DNA from: Limosilactobacillus oris
GTDB lineage: Bacteria; Bacillota; Bacilli; Lactobacillales; Lactobacillaceae
Direction: 5' to 3'
Assembly (NCBI RefSeq): GCF_025311495.1
Contig: NZ_CP104398.1
Span: 1,798,001 to 1,862,000, forward strand
DNA length: 64,000 nucleotides
Below the pieces are notes generated by a model that was not told the DNA's origin, did not search any database, and saw only the letters and a program-made list of their open reading frames with translations. Positions 53,519 to 62,731 of the stretch are shown in pieces; within the stretch, counting starts at the first letter, position 1, and the number at the start of each line of letters is the position of its first letter. Both the position numbers and the translations under genes were made by a program.

Positions 53519-54724
53519 TTGGAAAAAAGCAATTCTTTGGTGAAAATTTGGGATTATCCTATTAATGGTCGCCAAGTATATTTTATTGCCTTTATGTTTT
53601 ACTTTTTACCAACGTTCTTAAGTGAAACAACCTTCTTAACAGAAAATCACTGGTTAAGGATATTGTCTTATGTGTCAGTACCTTTACTTCTTCTTAAAAT
53701 TTTTGTTTTAGATCGGTGGAAGAAAAAAGAGCTTTTTCTAATATCACTTTTGTTAATCCTTGGGGTGATAGTTTGGCGTACAGCTCACTACCCTGATTTA
53801 TTAGTAATTGCTCCATTTATTATTGGTGCAAAAGGTGTTAACTTTCGAGACATCATCTGGTGGTACTTTTATTTAACGCTCTTTCTTGTGATGATGGTGA
53901 TGGTTTTCTCTTTAGTTAAAATAATTCCTAACCTTATATACTATTCTAAGTTAAGACCGACAAGGTATTCACTGGGGATGCTCTACCCGTCGGTTATTGC
54001 AGCTCATTATTTTTACTTGGCCTTGGCTTATTGCTACTTAAGGTTTGGCAAGCTAAATGTGATAGACTATTTGTTAATCGTTTCAGGTGACGTTGTTTGC
54101 ATGCTGCTTACAAATACTAAGTTAGATTTCTTAGCAACGCTTATTATCATACCGGTAATGATCATTGCTCAACGAGCTTTTTTAGGAGGACGATGGGCTA
54201 GCATAATAGCTGCCTTTTGGTGGATGGCCACTCCAGTTTCGGCAGCCATTATGATTTTTCTTTCTTATTTCTATAATCCTTCTAATCATCTTCTTAATAG
54301 AATCGATTCTTTACTTTCAGGTCGACTTGCGTTAGGTCATCTTGCTTTTGAAAAGTATAATGTGAATCTGTTAGGAAGAACGATCGTTGAACACTCATTT
54401 GCAGGGATAAAAGGACTAAAATTTGCCAATGGTAGTATTGGCTCTCCCAGTAACTATTTTTATATCGATTCTTCATACATCCGGATGATTCTATTGTGGG
54501 GATTTTTGGCTTTTATTATTGTAATTGCCTGTCTAACATTTATTGCGATTAGGTCAACAGTTCGGAAGACTTTTGTCCTTTCGGCAGTGATTATGGTTTC
54601 TTCATTGAGCTTTATGTTTGAACCGCATATCATTCAGATTATTTATAATCCGTTTCTACTAGCCTTGTTATCCAATAGTTATTTCAGTAATCTTTATAAG
54701 GGGAATAAGAATGAAAAATACTAA
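53519..54724 (+). CDS. wzy: Wzy-like polysaccharide polymerase
   Basis: A membrane protein of about 10-11 helices with a large extracytoplasmic loop near the C-terminal half (LLNRIDSLLSGRLALGHLAFEKYNVNLLGR ... GSPSNYFYIDSSYIRMILLWG). The SGR motif and the DSSYIR/LLWG segment after it are typical of Wzy-type O-antigen/capsule polymerases. The start is TTG 53519, eight bases after AAAGGAG; the upstream TTG overlaps the ribosome site. It overlaps the next gene. It is the only clear polymerase in the window, separated from the flippase by about 30 kb. Confidence 0.8.
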   Translation: MEKSNSLVKIWDYPINGRQVYFIAFMFYFLPTFLSETTFLTENHWLRILSYVSVPLLLLKIFVLDRWKKKELFLISLLLILGVIVWRTAHYPDLLVIAPFIIGAKGVNFRDIIWWYFYLTLFLVMMVMVFSLVKIIPNLIYYSKLRPTRYSLGMLYPSVIAAHYFYLALAYCYLRFGKLNVIDYLLIVSGDVVCMLLTNTKLDFLATLIIIPVMIIAQRAFLGGRWASIIAAFWWMATPVSAAIMIFLSYFYNPSNHLLNRIDSLLSGRLALGHLAFEKYNVNLLGRTIVEHSFAGIKGLKFANGSIGSPSNYFYIDSSYIRMILLWGFLAFIIVIACLTFIAIRSTVRKTFVLSAVIMVSSLSFMFEPHIIQIIYNPFLLALLSNSYFSNLYKGNKNEKY

Positions 54725-55331
54725 AATTAGTCTAAAAAACATTTCAAAGATTGTTTGGCATAATATTATTTTGATTGTTATTGCAACACTCCTTTTTGGG
54801 CTTGCTGGCGGCCTATATGCAAAGCACAAAAAGCATACTGATTATGTGTCGACCCGGAATTTAATGACTAGTAGTTCTTATCGGGGGGCTGCTGCCAATG
54901 AGGAGGTTCAAGCTAATATTAATTTAGGAGACACCTATGCCAAAATTGCTGAAAGTAAAGATGTCGCACAGGCTGCCCGTAAGAATTTACCAAAAAGTAT
55001 TAGAAAAGAATATAATGCAGAGCAGATTAGTTCAATGGTCAAGGCACATCCAATTCCGCAAACTACAATAGTAAAGGTTAGCGTTAAGGCAGATACCGCG
55101 AAAGCATCGTCTAAGATTGTCAATGAGGTAACCGCTGCTGCAGCTAAAGAAATTCCAAAGAAGGTTCCTTCAGCTGGGAAGATTTCCCTTTTTGCTAAGG
55201 AAACTGTTGCTGATGCACAAAGTAATACTACTCCTTCAACTAAAAAATTCGTGTTGCTTGGTGCAGCAGTAGGTTTCCTGTTAGGAATGGTAGTAGCATT
55301 TTCAGTTACTACATGGACTAAGTTAGTTTAA
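54711..55331 (+). CDS. wzz: Wzz/CpsC-like chain-length regulator
   Basis: A 206-residue protein with two membrane helices (about residues 16-36 and 180-200) enclosing an extracytoplasmic helical domain. This is the polysaccharide co-polymerase (Wzz/CpsC) layout controlling polymer length with the Wzy polymerase. The C-terminal helix lacks a fused tyrosine kinase and no kinase gene (CpsD) is adjacent. It starts 14 bases inside the polymerase gene behind AAGGGGAA, so the two are translationally coupled. Confidence 0.8.
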   Translation: MKNTKISLKNISKIVWHNIILIVIATLLFGLAGGLYAKHKKHTDYVSTRNLMTSSSYRGAAANEEVQANINLGDTYAKIAESKDVAQAARKNLPKSIRKEYNAEQISSMVKAHPIPQTTIVKVSVKADTAKASSKIVNEVTAAAAKEIPKKVPSAGKISLFAKETVADAQSNTTPSTKKFVLLGAAVGFLLGMVVAFSVTTWTKLV

Positions 55332-55376
55332 GTTATTTGTTAAAACTTCTTAGAAAAATAGAATAGTTTTGTTAAG

Positions 55377-55406
55377 CAGCTCGTGCCTGAATTTTGGTGC
55401 GGGCTG
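55377..55406 (+). terminator. Rho-independent terminator
   Basis: An 11-bp stem CAGCTCGTGCC / GGTGCGGGCTG (with G-U pairs) and 8-base loop, then a T-rich stretch. It ends wzy-wzz. Confidence 0.7.
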
Positions 55407-55409
55407 TTT

Positions 55410-56640
55410 GCTTATTCTTCCAGTTAATGGCAGTGAGAGGAGAAAACTAATCCTGAAATCGGCGAAGTTCCGAAATCCATAAGCAATCCGCTTAATGACT
55501 TTGATTTTATTGTTGGTGCCCTCGACGGGACCGTTAGTATAAGTCTCGTACTTAAAGCTATGGAAAATCTCTTTCTTATGTTGGCGGAGAGTTCACTGCA
55601 CTTTTTGCAGAGAAGTTGGAACTGTTAAGACGGGAGCCTGGTAGTAGGGATAAGTCTGTGCGAGATTTTCATCAAAATTGAGTAAGCGATGAATAGCTTT
55701 GATGTTGGTCAATTGGGTATAGCCAAAGTTGGCTTGCCGTCAGTAGTTAACGTACTTGAGATTACTAGCAGGCGTTAGGATTAGCTTCAAGAAGTGTTTC
55801 AGAATTCCTTCACTGGTATGTTTCATTACTTGAATCTGAATTTAATTAAGTGCACGGTAGGCTTGGGCAACGACGTGGAAGTAATCCGCAAGAATGATGG
55901 CGTGGTAAAAAGCTCATGAATCAGGTGCCGATAAGGGGATAAATCGACCGTGACGGTCTGGACAGCTAAGCGGGCTGAACGATCGTAGCGGAGAAAGAGC
56001 TCTGCTAGTAACGGTTACGCCGGGAGAGAATAATATCTAAGGTTCGATGGTTTTTCAATGTCCATCAAGAACATTCTCATTTCACTGGGGGCCATCTTGC
56101 CAGATTTGAAATTATCGAAGGGCGAGTGCCGGGACAGCTAACAGTAGTTGGGTTTGAAGAAGCTATCAAGGTTCATAATGACTCGACGGACTGTCTAGTC
56201 AGAAACACCCAGGCTTTTAGCTAGTTTCTTTTAAGATTGGTTGGTCGTCAGAGCATCATCGCCCGTTGCTTAATGGCCTAGGCAATGTGGTTGCGACTTT
56301 GGCTGTGACGAAGCTGGTAACTGTGGTAGGACAATTATCAGAAAGCCTACCGAAGTATTTTTATTTCCTAATGGATCAGATAGTGGGCTGAAGCTATGGG
56401 CCAAGGGCATTAACTGTCTCAGAGCCATTTTTAGGTGTTGGCTGACTATAGCGCGGACAACGTAATGGGTAAAATTGAATGAAGTGTAACAATCCAGTCG
56501 TCCTGGTCTTCAACCGGTTCAGTGAAATGCTTCTCATCTAATCCTGGGTGATAATATTTAACTCCTAAGGCAACTTTGGTAGAATAATCCGCGAAAGATG
56601 GCCCTTTCTTAATGACGAAGAGGTGGTGCAACTATCTTTC
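55410..56640 (-). pseudogene. Degenerate ISL3-family transposase
   Basis: Reading the minus strand in pieces gives ISL3 hallmarks: near the C-terminus YTNGPVEGTNNKIKVIKRIA then YGFRNFADFRI; in the middle RYDRSARLAVQTVTVDLSPY and ADYFHVVAQAYRALN. A stop follows directly, then IQIQVMKH. Several stops and frame changes split it, so no functional protein is possible. It fills the 1.5-kb gap between the wzz gene and the defence-like operon, and marks this place as an old insertion point. Confidence 0.8.
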
Positions 56641-56843
56641 GTTTTTATTTTAAATTGTAGAACCCTAACTGTAAGAGGGCGTGAGTTACTGAAGAAGCAT
56701 AAATTATGTTCTTTTTATACCAGTATGTAACATTGTAAATATATTAACTTAGTTAAAAATGCCAAACTTGTTGTATGCGTAATCTGATATAATTATTAAT
56801 ACAACAAATTACAATGTTATTTACAAGGGAAAGGTTTATAAAA
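56641..56843. promoter_or_regulatory. Promoter region of the McrBC-like operon
   Basis: Very AT-rich leader. TGA-TATAAT (56785-56793) is an extended -10. It lies between the arms of a perfect 9-bp inverted repeat, TTGTTGTAT (56768-56776) and ATACAACAA (56799-56807). AAGGGAAAGG then provides the ribosome site for TTG 56844. The inverted repeat brackets the -10, so it may be an operator. Confidence 0.55.
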
Positions 56844-57890
56844 TTGAAAATAGATGCGGAATTGGAATTTATTTTACGTCATATGTCTCTAAAAAATTTT
56901 ATAAGTATAATGCGAAAATCAGGGGGATACTTTGGTGACGCAAAAAAAATAAACAATAAGTATAGAAAATATTTGATAGATAGTCGAATAATAAAACAAA
57001 CCGTACCAAGAAAAGTATATAATTGCATACTTAGTGAAGTTAGAGCAATAAGTAATGAAACGCTAGAAACAAAATACGATAATACAAAGGAAAATTTATT
57101 TCAATTAATCTGTAAAAAATATCTTAGTAAAGAAAATTTAACTGAAATTATATTCGAATATTCTAAACTTAATAATGAAACGCATACACGTAATATAGTA
57201 AATCATGAGGGGAAAGAAAATTATCAAAAAAAGTTAAAAAAACTAAAAGAGAAAGTTGGCATAGCTAATGAAGCGAAACAAACTAAAGAGAAATTATTGA
57301 GAATAGCGGAAAAAGAAAGGAAGAGGCTAGTAATAGAGAATACTCAAATTCGGTCTGAGCTAAGCAAAAATAAAGAAGAAATTGATTCTCTAAAGAAGTT
57401 ATTAGCAGCGCATAAAGAAAAAGAGCAGATTGAAAGCGGCAACGAGGTTATAAGCGACTTAAAAAGTGAAAACGGGATTTTAAAACGTAAGTTAAGTTGG
57501 ACTAAAGAGGCCCTTATAAATAAGACCGGTGAGTGTAAACGAAATCTTAAAGAAATGCAAAAACTTCAAGACAAAATAACAATGCTTGAAACTAAACGTT
57601 ACTTAATAGTAGGTGTACCCGTGGATTTTAATTTTATAGCATTGAAAATACCTAAAAATATCAAATTAGATATATTTTCAAAACAGAGTAGTAATGAAAA
57701 TATAAAATCATATGGTACATTTACTGAACTAAAATCAAACTTATCATATCAAATAAGTGAATATGTAAAAGTAATTGCTTTTAATTGTGAAATCCCTAGA
57801 GGAGATTTAATGCGATTAGAAAAGCTCTTTGGTACGAGTAGAATGTTATTAATAGATAATGTTGATAATTTAGAAAATATATTAAATTAA
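56844..57890 (+). CDS. Coiled-coil protein of a McrBC-like operon
   Basis: 348 residues, not recognised. It has a basic helical N-terminal domain of about 110 residues, then a long Lys/Glu-rich coiled coil (about residues 120-255, for example KEEIDSLKKLLAAHKEKEQIE). A small alpha/beta C-terminal domain of about 95 residues follows, with strands YLIVGVPV, VIAFNCEIP and RMLLIDNVD. The start is TTG after AAGGGAAAGG; an ATG 10 codons upstream has no ribosome site. Eleven bases separate it from the AAA+ gene, so it is a subunit or regulator of that system. Base composition is extreme (16 G/C of 60 at 57181-57240). Confidence 0.75.
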   Translation: MKIDAELEFILRHMSLKNFISIMRKSGGYFGDAKKINNKYRKYLIDSRIIKQTVPRKVYNCILSEVRAISNETLETKYDNTKENLFQLICKKYLSKENLTEIIFEYSKLNNETHTRNIVNHEGKENYQKKLKKLKEKVGIANEAKQTKEKLLRIAEKERKRLVIENTQIRSELSKNKEEIDSLKKLLAAHKEKEQIESGNEVISDLKSENGILKRKLSWTKEALINKTGECKRNLKEMQKLQDKITMLETKRYLIVGVPVDFNFIALKIPKNIKLDIFSKQSSNENIKSYGTFTELKSNLSYQISEYVKVIAFNCEIPRGDLMRLEKLFGTSRMLLIDNVDNLENILN

Positions 57891-57900
57891 GGAGTCAAGT

Positions 57901-59856
57901 ATGAGTCAGTTATATATCGGTGTTTGGAACCATAAAGATCAGTTTGGAAATTTCTCTGAAAATGGCGGGATCTTTTTTGATCGAAATAGTAAGATTATGT
58001 TTAATCTTCAAATCTTAAATGCGTCTAGGAGTGAGCTTAGTGATAAGCAAGTTCATGTTTTTCCACGCGAATTAGAAAAGATTTCCTTTCAAGATAACTT
58101 TTATGATGACAACGAAACTAGAAGAGAAACGTTAAAAAATTTCATAGAAGGAAAAATATTTATTTTCAAAGTATCAGAAGAGCAACAGGATAATCCTTAT
58201 GCATACGATATAAAAATGCATATAAAGAATAACGACTTTCATAATGATGATAAGTTCGAAGAAATACCTATTTTAATGGATAGTGAAAATAATTATGAAA
58301 CTATAAAGAATAAATTAATCAAGGGAGAAACTATTAGGTCACGTGCTGTCAGTATGATAAGCGATAAACTAGATAGTATTAGTTCATTTATGATTACCAA
58401 GTCTAGTCATGATGAAAATTGGATACTATTTGAAAATGTTACTGCGTTATCCACAGATGGTATGGAAAGTATCCAGTATCAAAAGCCAAGCGAAAACTTT
58501 CCAATTACCGTACGAAGAATTGTTGATGATACTGCTATGGATGGTTACTACTATGATAATGGTGATGATCGTAATATAAATCATAATATTATGTTTGTCC
58601 CAACACGTTATTTAAGAGAAAATGACAGTCAACTTGAAAAATTTACAAAAATTGTGACAAGGCGACTAGGATTAACTGAAAATGACAATGAAGGTATTGA
58701 CGAAAGTAGCCAAGATGTGGATTTGCTATTTTTAAAACAATTTCATGAAGTTATTAAGTCATCTGAGTATCAACTATTGTTAAATGAAGACGACATCATT
58801 AAGTTGCATACATCTATTAAATCGAGTTTGTTAACAATATTAGCAGGACTTAGTGGAACCGGTAAATCTAAGATTATTAAGGCTTATGCGGAAGCTCTGG
58901 GTATACTCAATGGTGACTTAGGAAAAGGGCAACCTAATGATATTCCAGAAGAAAGGTTTAAATTTATTTCTGTAAAACCGTCATGGCAGGATGACAGTGA
59001 TTTACTGGGATTTGCTGATACTATAAGTAATAACTTTCGACCAGGCGATTCAGGTATTGTAGATACATTAATTGATGCGAAAAATAACCCTCGTTTTATT
59101 TACATTATTGTTTTAGATGAAATGAATTTATCAAGAGTAGAGTACTATTTCTCACAGTTTCTATCTGTTCTAGAGAGAAGTAGTTCTGAGCGCTACCTAA
59201 CTTTATATAGCAAATATTTAGAAACGAGGCTTTATAATAGTGATAAATACAGTAGTAAAATTTTGATTCCAGAGAATGTTAGGTTTATAGGTACAATGAA
59301 TATTGATGAGTCAACATTTGAGTTATCAGATAAATTACTTGATAGAACTAATATTATAGAATTGCATACAGTACCTTTTTACAATAAAAAGGATATATCT
59401 CATAAGTCTATGAAAGATGTAAAAAGTACAAATACTTGGCATAATTTTGAAGTCGGCTTATTAAACTATTCATCAAATGGAGGCTCATTAACTGAAGAAC
59501 AATTACAATTCCTTTGGGAATTGCATTCGGAAATTAACGATGAATTACCAAACGTAGGAATTAGTTGGCGAACTATAAGATCAATTGATGCCTATATTAA
59601 TAAGGTTCCTTCTACTTACGCGAATGATATAGGTAAAATATTAGATTGGCAACTATCTACACGTATTTTAACAAAATTACGAGGGACGGAAAGCATGCTT
59701 AATTCTTTGATTTCGTATGATGAAAAAGAAAAAAAGCCAAAAGGGAAAATTATTAATATTTTAGATAAGTATTCTACGTTATCTGACTTTCAAGAAAGCA
59801 GAAAAAAATTACTTATTAAATCTAAAGAATTGAAGGTAAATGGTTTTGCTAGATAA
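57901..59856 (+). CDS. McrB-like AAA+ NTPase
   Basis: 651 residues. The N-terminal 300 residues (start LYIGVWNHKDQFGNFSENGG) are a specificity-type region of unknown fold. The AAA+ domain has Walker A LSGTGKS (317-323), Walker B IIVLDEMNLSRVEYYFSQFL (Asp 406-Glu 407) and the McrB-family GTMNIDES sensor (MNxxD at 466-469) followed by LSDKLLDRTNIIEL with the arginine finger. McrB-type motors form hexamers that hydrolyse GTP (or ATP) and drive a McrC nuclease. AAGGAG precedes the ATG; its end overlaps the nuclease gene. It probably acts in the cytoplasm against foreign or modified DNA. Confidence 0.85.
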   Translation: MSQLYIGVWNHKDQFGNFSENGGIFFDRNSKIMFNLQILNASRSELSDKQVHVFPRELEKISFQDNFYDDNETRRETLKNFIEGKIFIFKVSEEQQDNPYAYDIKMHIKNNDFHNDDKFEEIPILMDSENNYETIKNKLIKGETIRSRAVSMISDKLDSISSFMITKSSHDENWILFENVTALSTDGMESIQYQKPSENFPITVRRIVDDTAMDGYYYDNGDDRNINHNIMFVPTRYLRENDSQLEKFTKIVTRRLGLTENDNEGIDESSQDVDLLFLKQFHEVIKSSEYQLLLNEDDIIKLHTSIKSSLLTILAGLSGTGKSKIIKAYAEALGILNGDLGKGQPNDIPEERFKFISVKPSWQDDSDLLGFADTISNNFRPGDSGIVDTLIDAKNNPRFIYIIVLDEMNLSRVEYYFSQFLSVLERSSSERYLTLYSKYLETRLYNSDKYSSKILIPENVRFIGTMNIDESTFELSDKLLDRTNIIELHTVPFYNKKDISHKSMKDVKSTNTWHNFEVGLLNYSSNGGSLTEEQLQFLWELHSEINDELPNVGISWRTIRSIDAYINKVPSTYANDIGKILDWQLSTRILTKLRGTESMLNSLISYDEKEKKPKGKIINILDKYSTLSDFQESRKKLLIKSKELKVNGFAR

Positions 59857-61570
59857 TATTATCTTGACTGGGGCACATGGTCAAAAAAAGATTTTTCATT
59901 TTTCTAAAGATGAAGAACAAATGGATTTTATAGAAATTGAAGAGAACACGGAATGGCAACTTCAATTTCTATCACCACCAAAAGCAAGATTGTATATAGA
60001 TGGTCTTGACCTTCTTGACGATGAGCGTATTCAAGAAGATGAACACGGCCTTTATATTATTCCTAGTTCTAAACCCTATGTAATTTATAACCATGAAAAT
60101 AATGATAAAAAATATTTGCCGGGTATTTATAGACTTAAACTGGTGTTGAATAATAATAAATTTTTTAGTTGGCTAAAAATTATATCTAAATTTATTTCTG
60201 AAGATGAACTAGTGTTAATGAGACAAGATGTGGAAAATGCTGTAAAGGGATTGTCGAGGATGTTTCAATCTAACATTAATGGTAGTCTTTCTAATTATTC
60301 ACCGACACTAAGTTTTGAACAATTGCAAGCTTTAAGCATTTTACATGAACAGAGTGTGAAATTTAACCTTAACTGTTTCTTTATTTCAAGTAACCCCAGA
60401 TATAGTATTGGAAGTTACTATCACTGGACAAGAGATATGAAATATCCGCTTGATAATAATTCTGTTATCAAAATGTCTAAGAGAAAGGAACACGATGTTA
60501 TCTACAATAAAGACTATAAGATCACTATGAATAGTCCAGAAAATAAAGCTTTGAAAAACAATATTTTGAACATATTTAGGATTGTACAAGAAATAGAAGA
60601 TGGATTAAAAAAGATAGAAAATATAAAATCGACTTCTGACATAAGGAAAGATCTAATACTTATTAGAAAATATAAAAGTCAATTATCCTTTTTAATTAAT
60701 AAAACCTGGTTAAAAAATGTTAGTGGTGAAAACGATAATACTTCTATAAATAATGCGTATCTAGATTCTAAATATCTGTTCTTTCGGAAATTATCTTGGA
60801 AATTAACTCATATTTCTAATTTTAAACCACAATTTGATCGTCAGTATCAATATTATTGGCGTAGAACTGATTTGTTATATGAAATTTGGGGATTTTTAGA
60901 GGTAATAAAAGCATTATGTAAACTTAAATTTACACCCCAAAGTGGTTGGATTTTTGATGGTAGGAATCTTGAATTTCAACCGTTAAAACCAGGGACTTGC
61001 GTTTGGTTTGTTGGTAATTTAGCATCGGGCCGGAAAGTTAATTTAAAGGTAAAGTATGATGACGCTATTACTGCGTTAAATGCTACTGAAACATCACAGG
61101 AACAACCATTATGGCATGGAGCATCACATAATAGGCCTGACATTCGTGTAGAAATATATGATGCTAGTATGATATTTCAAAATGTAATTGTACTTGACAC
61201 CAAATATCGAAGACTAAGAGATATTTATAAATTTTCTAAAAGTGGGTCTTTGAATCAGTTAACGTCTTATCGTGACCAACTATTTAGTCCATATCCATTT
61301 AAAGATGCTAAATATGCTGGTTGTAAGCAGGTAGTGACTTTGGGCAATCGTCCATCTGCTGTTTTAAATGTAGGGGTACTTTTTCCGGGTAAAATTGTTA
61401 CTAATGCTGATACCATAAAAAAATATAATGATATTGAGCCTATTCCTACTTTTCCTTCTCGTAATGATAAGAATGCATTATTGGATTTCTTAAGACTAAA
61501 CTTGGAGTTACAAGATGAAAGATTTAATAAGCTTAGCAAAATATTGAAATTGATAGGAAGAAACGAGTAA
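59840..61570 (+). CDS. DUF2357/PD-(D/E)XK nuclease, McrC-like
   Basis: 576 residues. A beta-rich N-terminal part (about 1-110) and a helical DUF2357-type middle (about 120-330) precede a PD-(D/E)XK nuclease fold at the C-terminus. The catalytic residues visible are Asp 434 in RPDIRVEI and the Asp 453-x-Lys 455 motif in VIVLDTKYRR, followed by a helix with LNQLTSYRDQL. This architecture is that of McrC partners of McrB-like AAA+ proteins. It overlaps the AAA+ gene by 17 bases. GAAGG is three bases from the ATG and nine from an in-frame TTG (59846), so the exact start is uncertain. Confidence 0.82.
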   Translation: MVLLDNIILTGAHGQKKIFHFSKDEEQMDFIEIEENTEWQLQFLSPPKARLYIDGLDLLDDERIQEDEHGLYIIPSSKPYVIYNHENNDKKYLPGIYRLKLVLNNNKFFSWLKIISKFISEDELVLMRQDVENAVKGLSRMFQSNINGSLSNYSPTLSFEQLQALSILHEQSVKFNLNCFFISSNPRYSIGSYYHWTRDMKYPLDNNSVIKMSKRKEHDVIYNKDYKITMNSPENKALKNNILNIFRIVQEIEDGLKKIENIKSTSDIRKDLILIRKYKSQLSFLINKTWLKNVSGENDNTSINNAYLDSKYLFFRKLSWKLTHISNFKPQFDRQYQYYWRRTDLLYEIWGFLEVIKALCKLKFTPQSGWIFDGRNLEFQPLKPGTCVWFVGNLASGRKVNLKVKYDDAITALNATETSQEQPLWHGASHNRPDIRVEIYDASMIFQNVIVLDTKYRRLRDIYKFSKSGSLNQLTSYRDQLFSPYPFKDAKYAGCKQVVTLGNRPSAVLNVGVLFPGKIVTNADTIKKYNDIEPIPTFPSRNDKNALLDFLRLNLELQDERFNKLSKILKLIGRNE

Positions 61571-61595
61571 GTACATCAGTACTAGTAAGTTAAGT

Positions 61596-61646
61596 AAAGT
61601 GCCCTACAATGTTAGACAAGAAATCTAATGATTGTGGGGCACTTTT
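61596..61646 (+). terminator. Terminator of the McrBC-like operon
   Basis: A 15-base stem AAAGTGCCCTACAAT / ATTGTGGGGCACTTT with one mismatch and an inner TAGA/TCTA stem, followed by T4. Confidence 0.75.
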
Positions 61647-61649
61647 CAT

Positions 61650-62215
61650 ATGGTCAAATACAAACCCGGATTAAAAGCGCAGATTGTACATGAACATCTT
61701 TCAACGTCTCAGAATACTTATGATTTAAGCGAAAAATATCAGATCGACAATCAACGTATCGGTGAATGGGTTCAAAGATATCGAAAGAACGGGATTGATA
61801 TCTTTAAACCTCGACGACATAAGCGAACATTTACCACCGATTTCAAATTAATTGTGATAGACTACTACCAAACTCATGAGGATTCAATGGCTGAAGTAGC
61901 GGCTCGTTTTGACATTTTAACGGCGTAAGTTTCGATATGGCGCTCACAATTTAAACAAAGCGGAATCGCAGCTTTGAAGCCTCACCGAAAGGTAGGCCGT
62001 CTAAAATGAAATATGCCAAAAGCAAGCTCGTTAACTCGCCAATAAGAGTAAGTTAGACCGGTTAAAAGAAGAATTAGCGAAGAAGAACCAGGAACTCTAT
62101 GACACAAAGTTGGAGCGCGATATCTTAAAAAATCACTGTCCCTGTTCGGACCCTCAAAGCCAGAAAGAAAACTTAAATAGTAGATTAAGCCAGGAACGGT
62201 CAACCAGCACAGCTA
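61650..62215 (+). pseudogene. IS3-family orfA remnant
   Basis: Residues VKYKPGLKAQIVHEHLSTSQ and the helix-turn-helix DLSEKYQIDNQRIGEWVQRYRKNG match the IS3/IS150-type OrfA. The frame stops at about 90 codons, but downstream pieces continue the same protein in other frames (WRSQFKQSGIAALKPH, then LKEELAKKNQELYDTKLERDILK), showing indels. No orfB is present. It is therefore a dead, truncated element flanking the defence-like operon on its right side. Confidence 0.8.
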
Positions 62216-62224
62216 AAAGGCGAG

Positions 62225-62731
62225 TCATTCCCTTTCACCATCAATCCTCTTATAAGCAAGCTTCTCAATCACATCACAGTTTTGCGGGTACTTAGCCAAC
62301 AGAGTCTTTTGGTCAAAGATTTCAAAATCATGGTAGTCAAAGCCGGGTGCAACGGCACAACTAACCAGGCTAAAGCCATCTGCGTTGACTGCTGAGCCAA
62401 AAATAACGCCGGCTGATACCCGGTACTGGAGTTGTTTGCCCTTGTCCAGATGGGGATCGAGGATGACTTGGCTGGACGAACCATTAGGGTAGAGAATGTA
62501 AATCGTAATCGGATCACCAGCATGATAATACCAGAGCTCGTCATGCTTCAGCCGGTGAAAGTGTGATGGCGAACTGGCATCCAGCAAGAAATAGATGGAA
62601 GTATAGTAGTAGCGATCCTTATTTACAGTGACCGGTGCAAATGTGTCAGCACTGTGATAAACCTGGCGGTACCAGCCGCCCTCCGGATGGGGCTGAAGAT
62701 GGAGATAGTTGATGTAATCGGCCTTGTTCAT
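62225..62731 (-). CDS. DUF985 cupin protein
   Basis: A 168-residue cupin-fold protein with the full DUF985 signature: LHLQPHPEGGWYRQVYHS, SIYFLLDASSPSHFHRLKHD, ELWYYHAGDPITIY and CAVAPGFDYHDFEIF. The family is of unknown function, thought to bind a small metabolite or metal through its two His clusters. The start is ATG 62731 after GAGGAGG; the upstream in-frame start is not needed. GC content is normal, so it marks the return to core chromosome after the AT-rich patch. Confidence 0.88.
   Translation of the reverse strand: MNKADYINYLHLQPHPEGGWYRQVYHSADTFAPVTVNKDRYYYTSIYFLLDASSPSHFHRLKHDELWYYHAGDPITIYILYPNGSSSQVILDPHLDKGKQLQYRVSAGVIFGSAVNADGFSLVSCAVAPGFDYHDFEIFDQKTLLAKYPQNCDVIEKLAYKRIDGERE

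Noticed and set aside
56446-56631. 61-codon minus-strand open frame left of the defence operon
   Set aside because: Part of the decayed ISL3 region; no ribosome site and no intact continuation.
62110-62295. Small plus-strand open frame overlapping the DUF985 gene
   Set aside because: Its first part is the tail of the broken IS3 orfA and the rest is antisense to the DUF985 gene.
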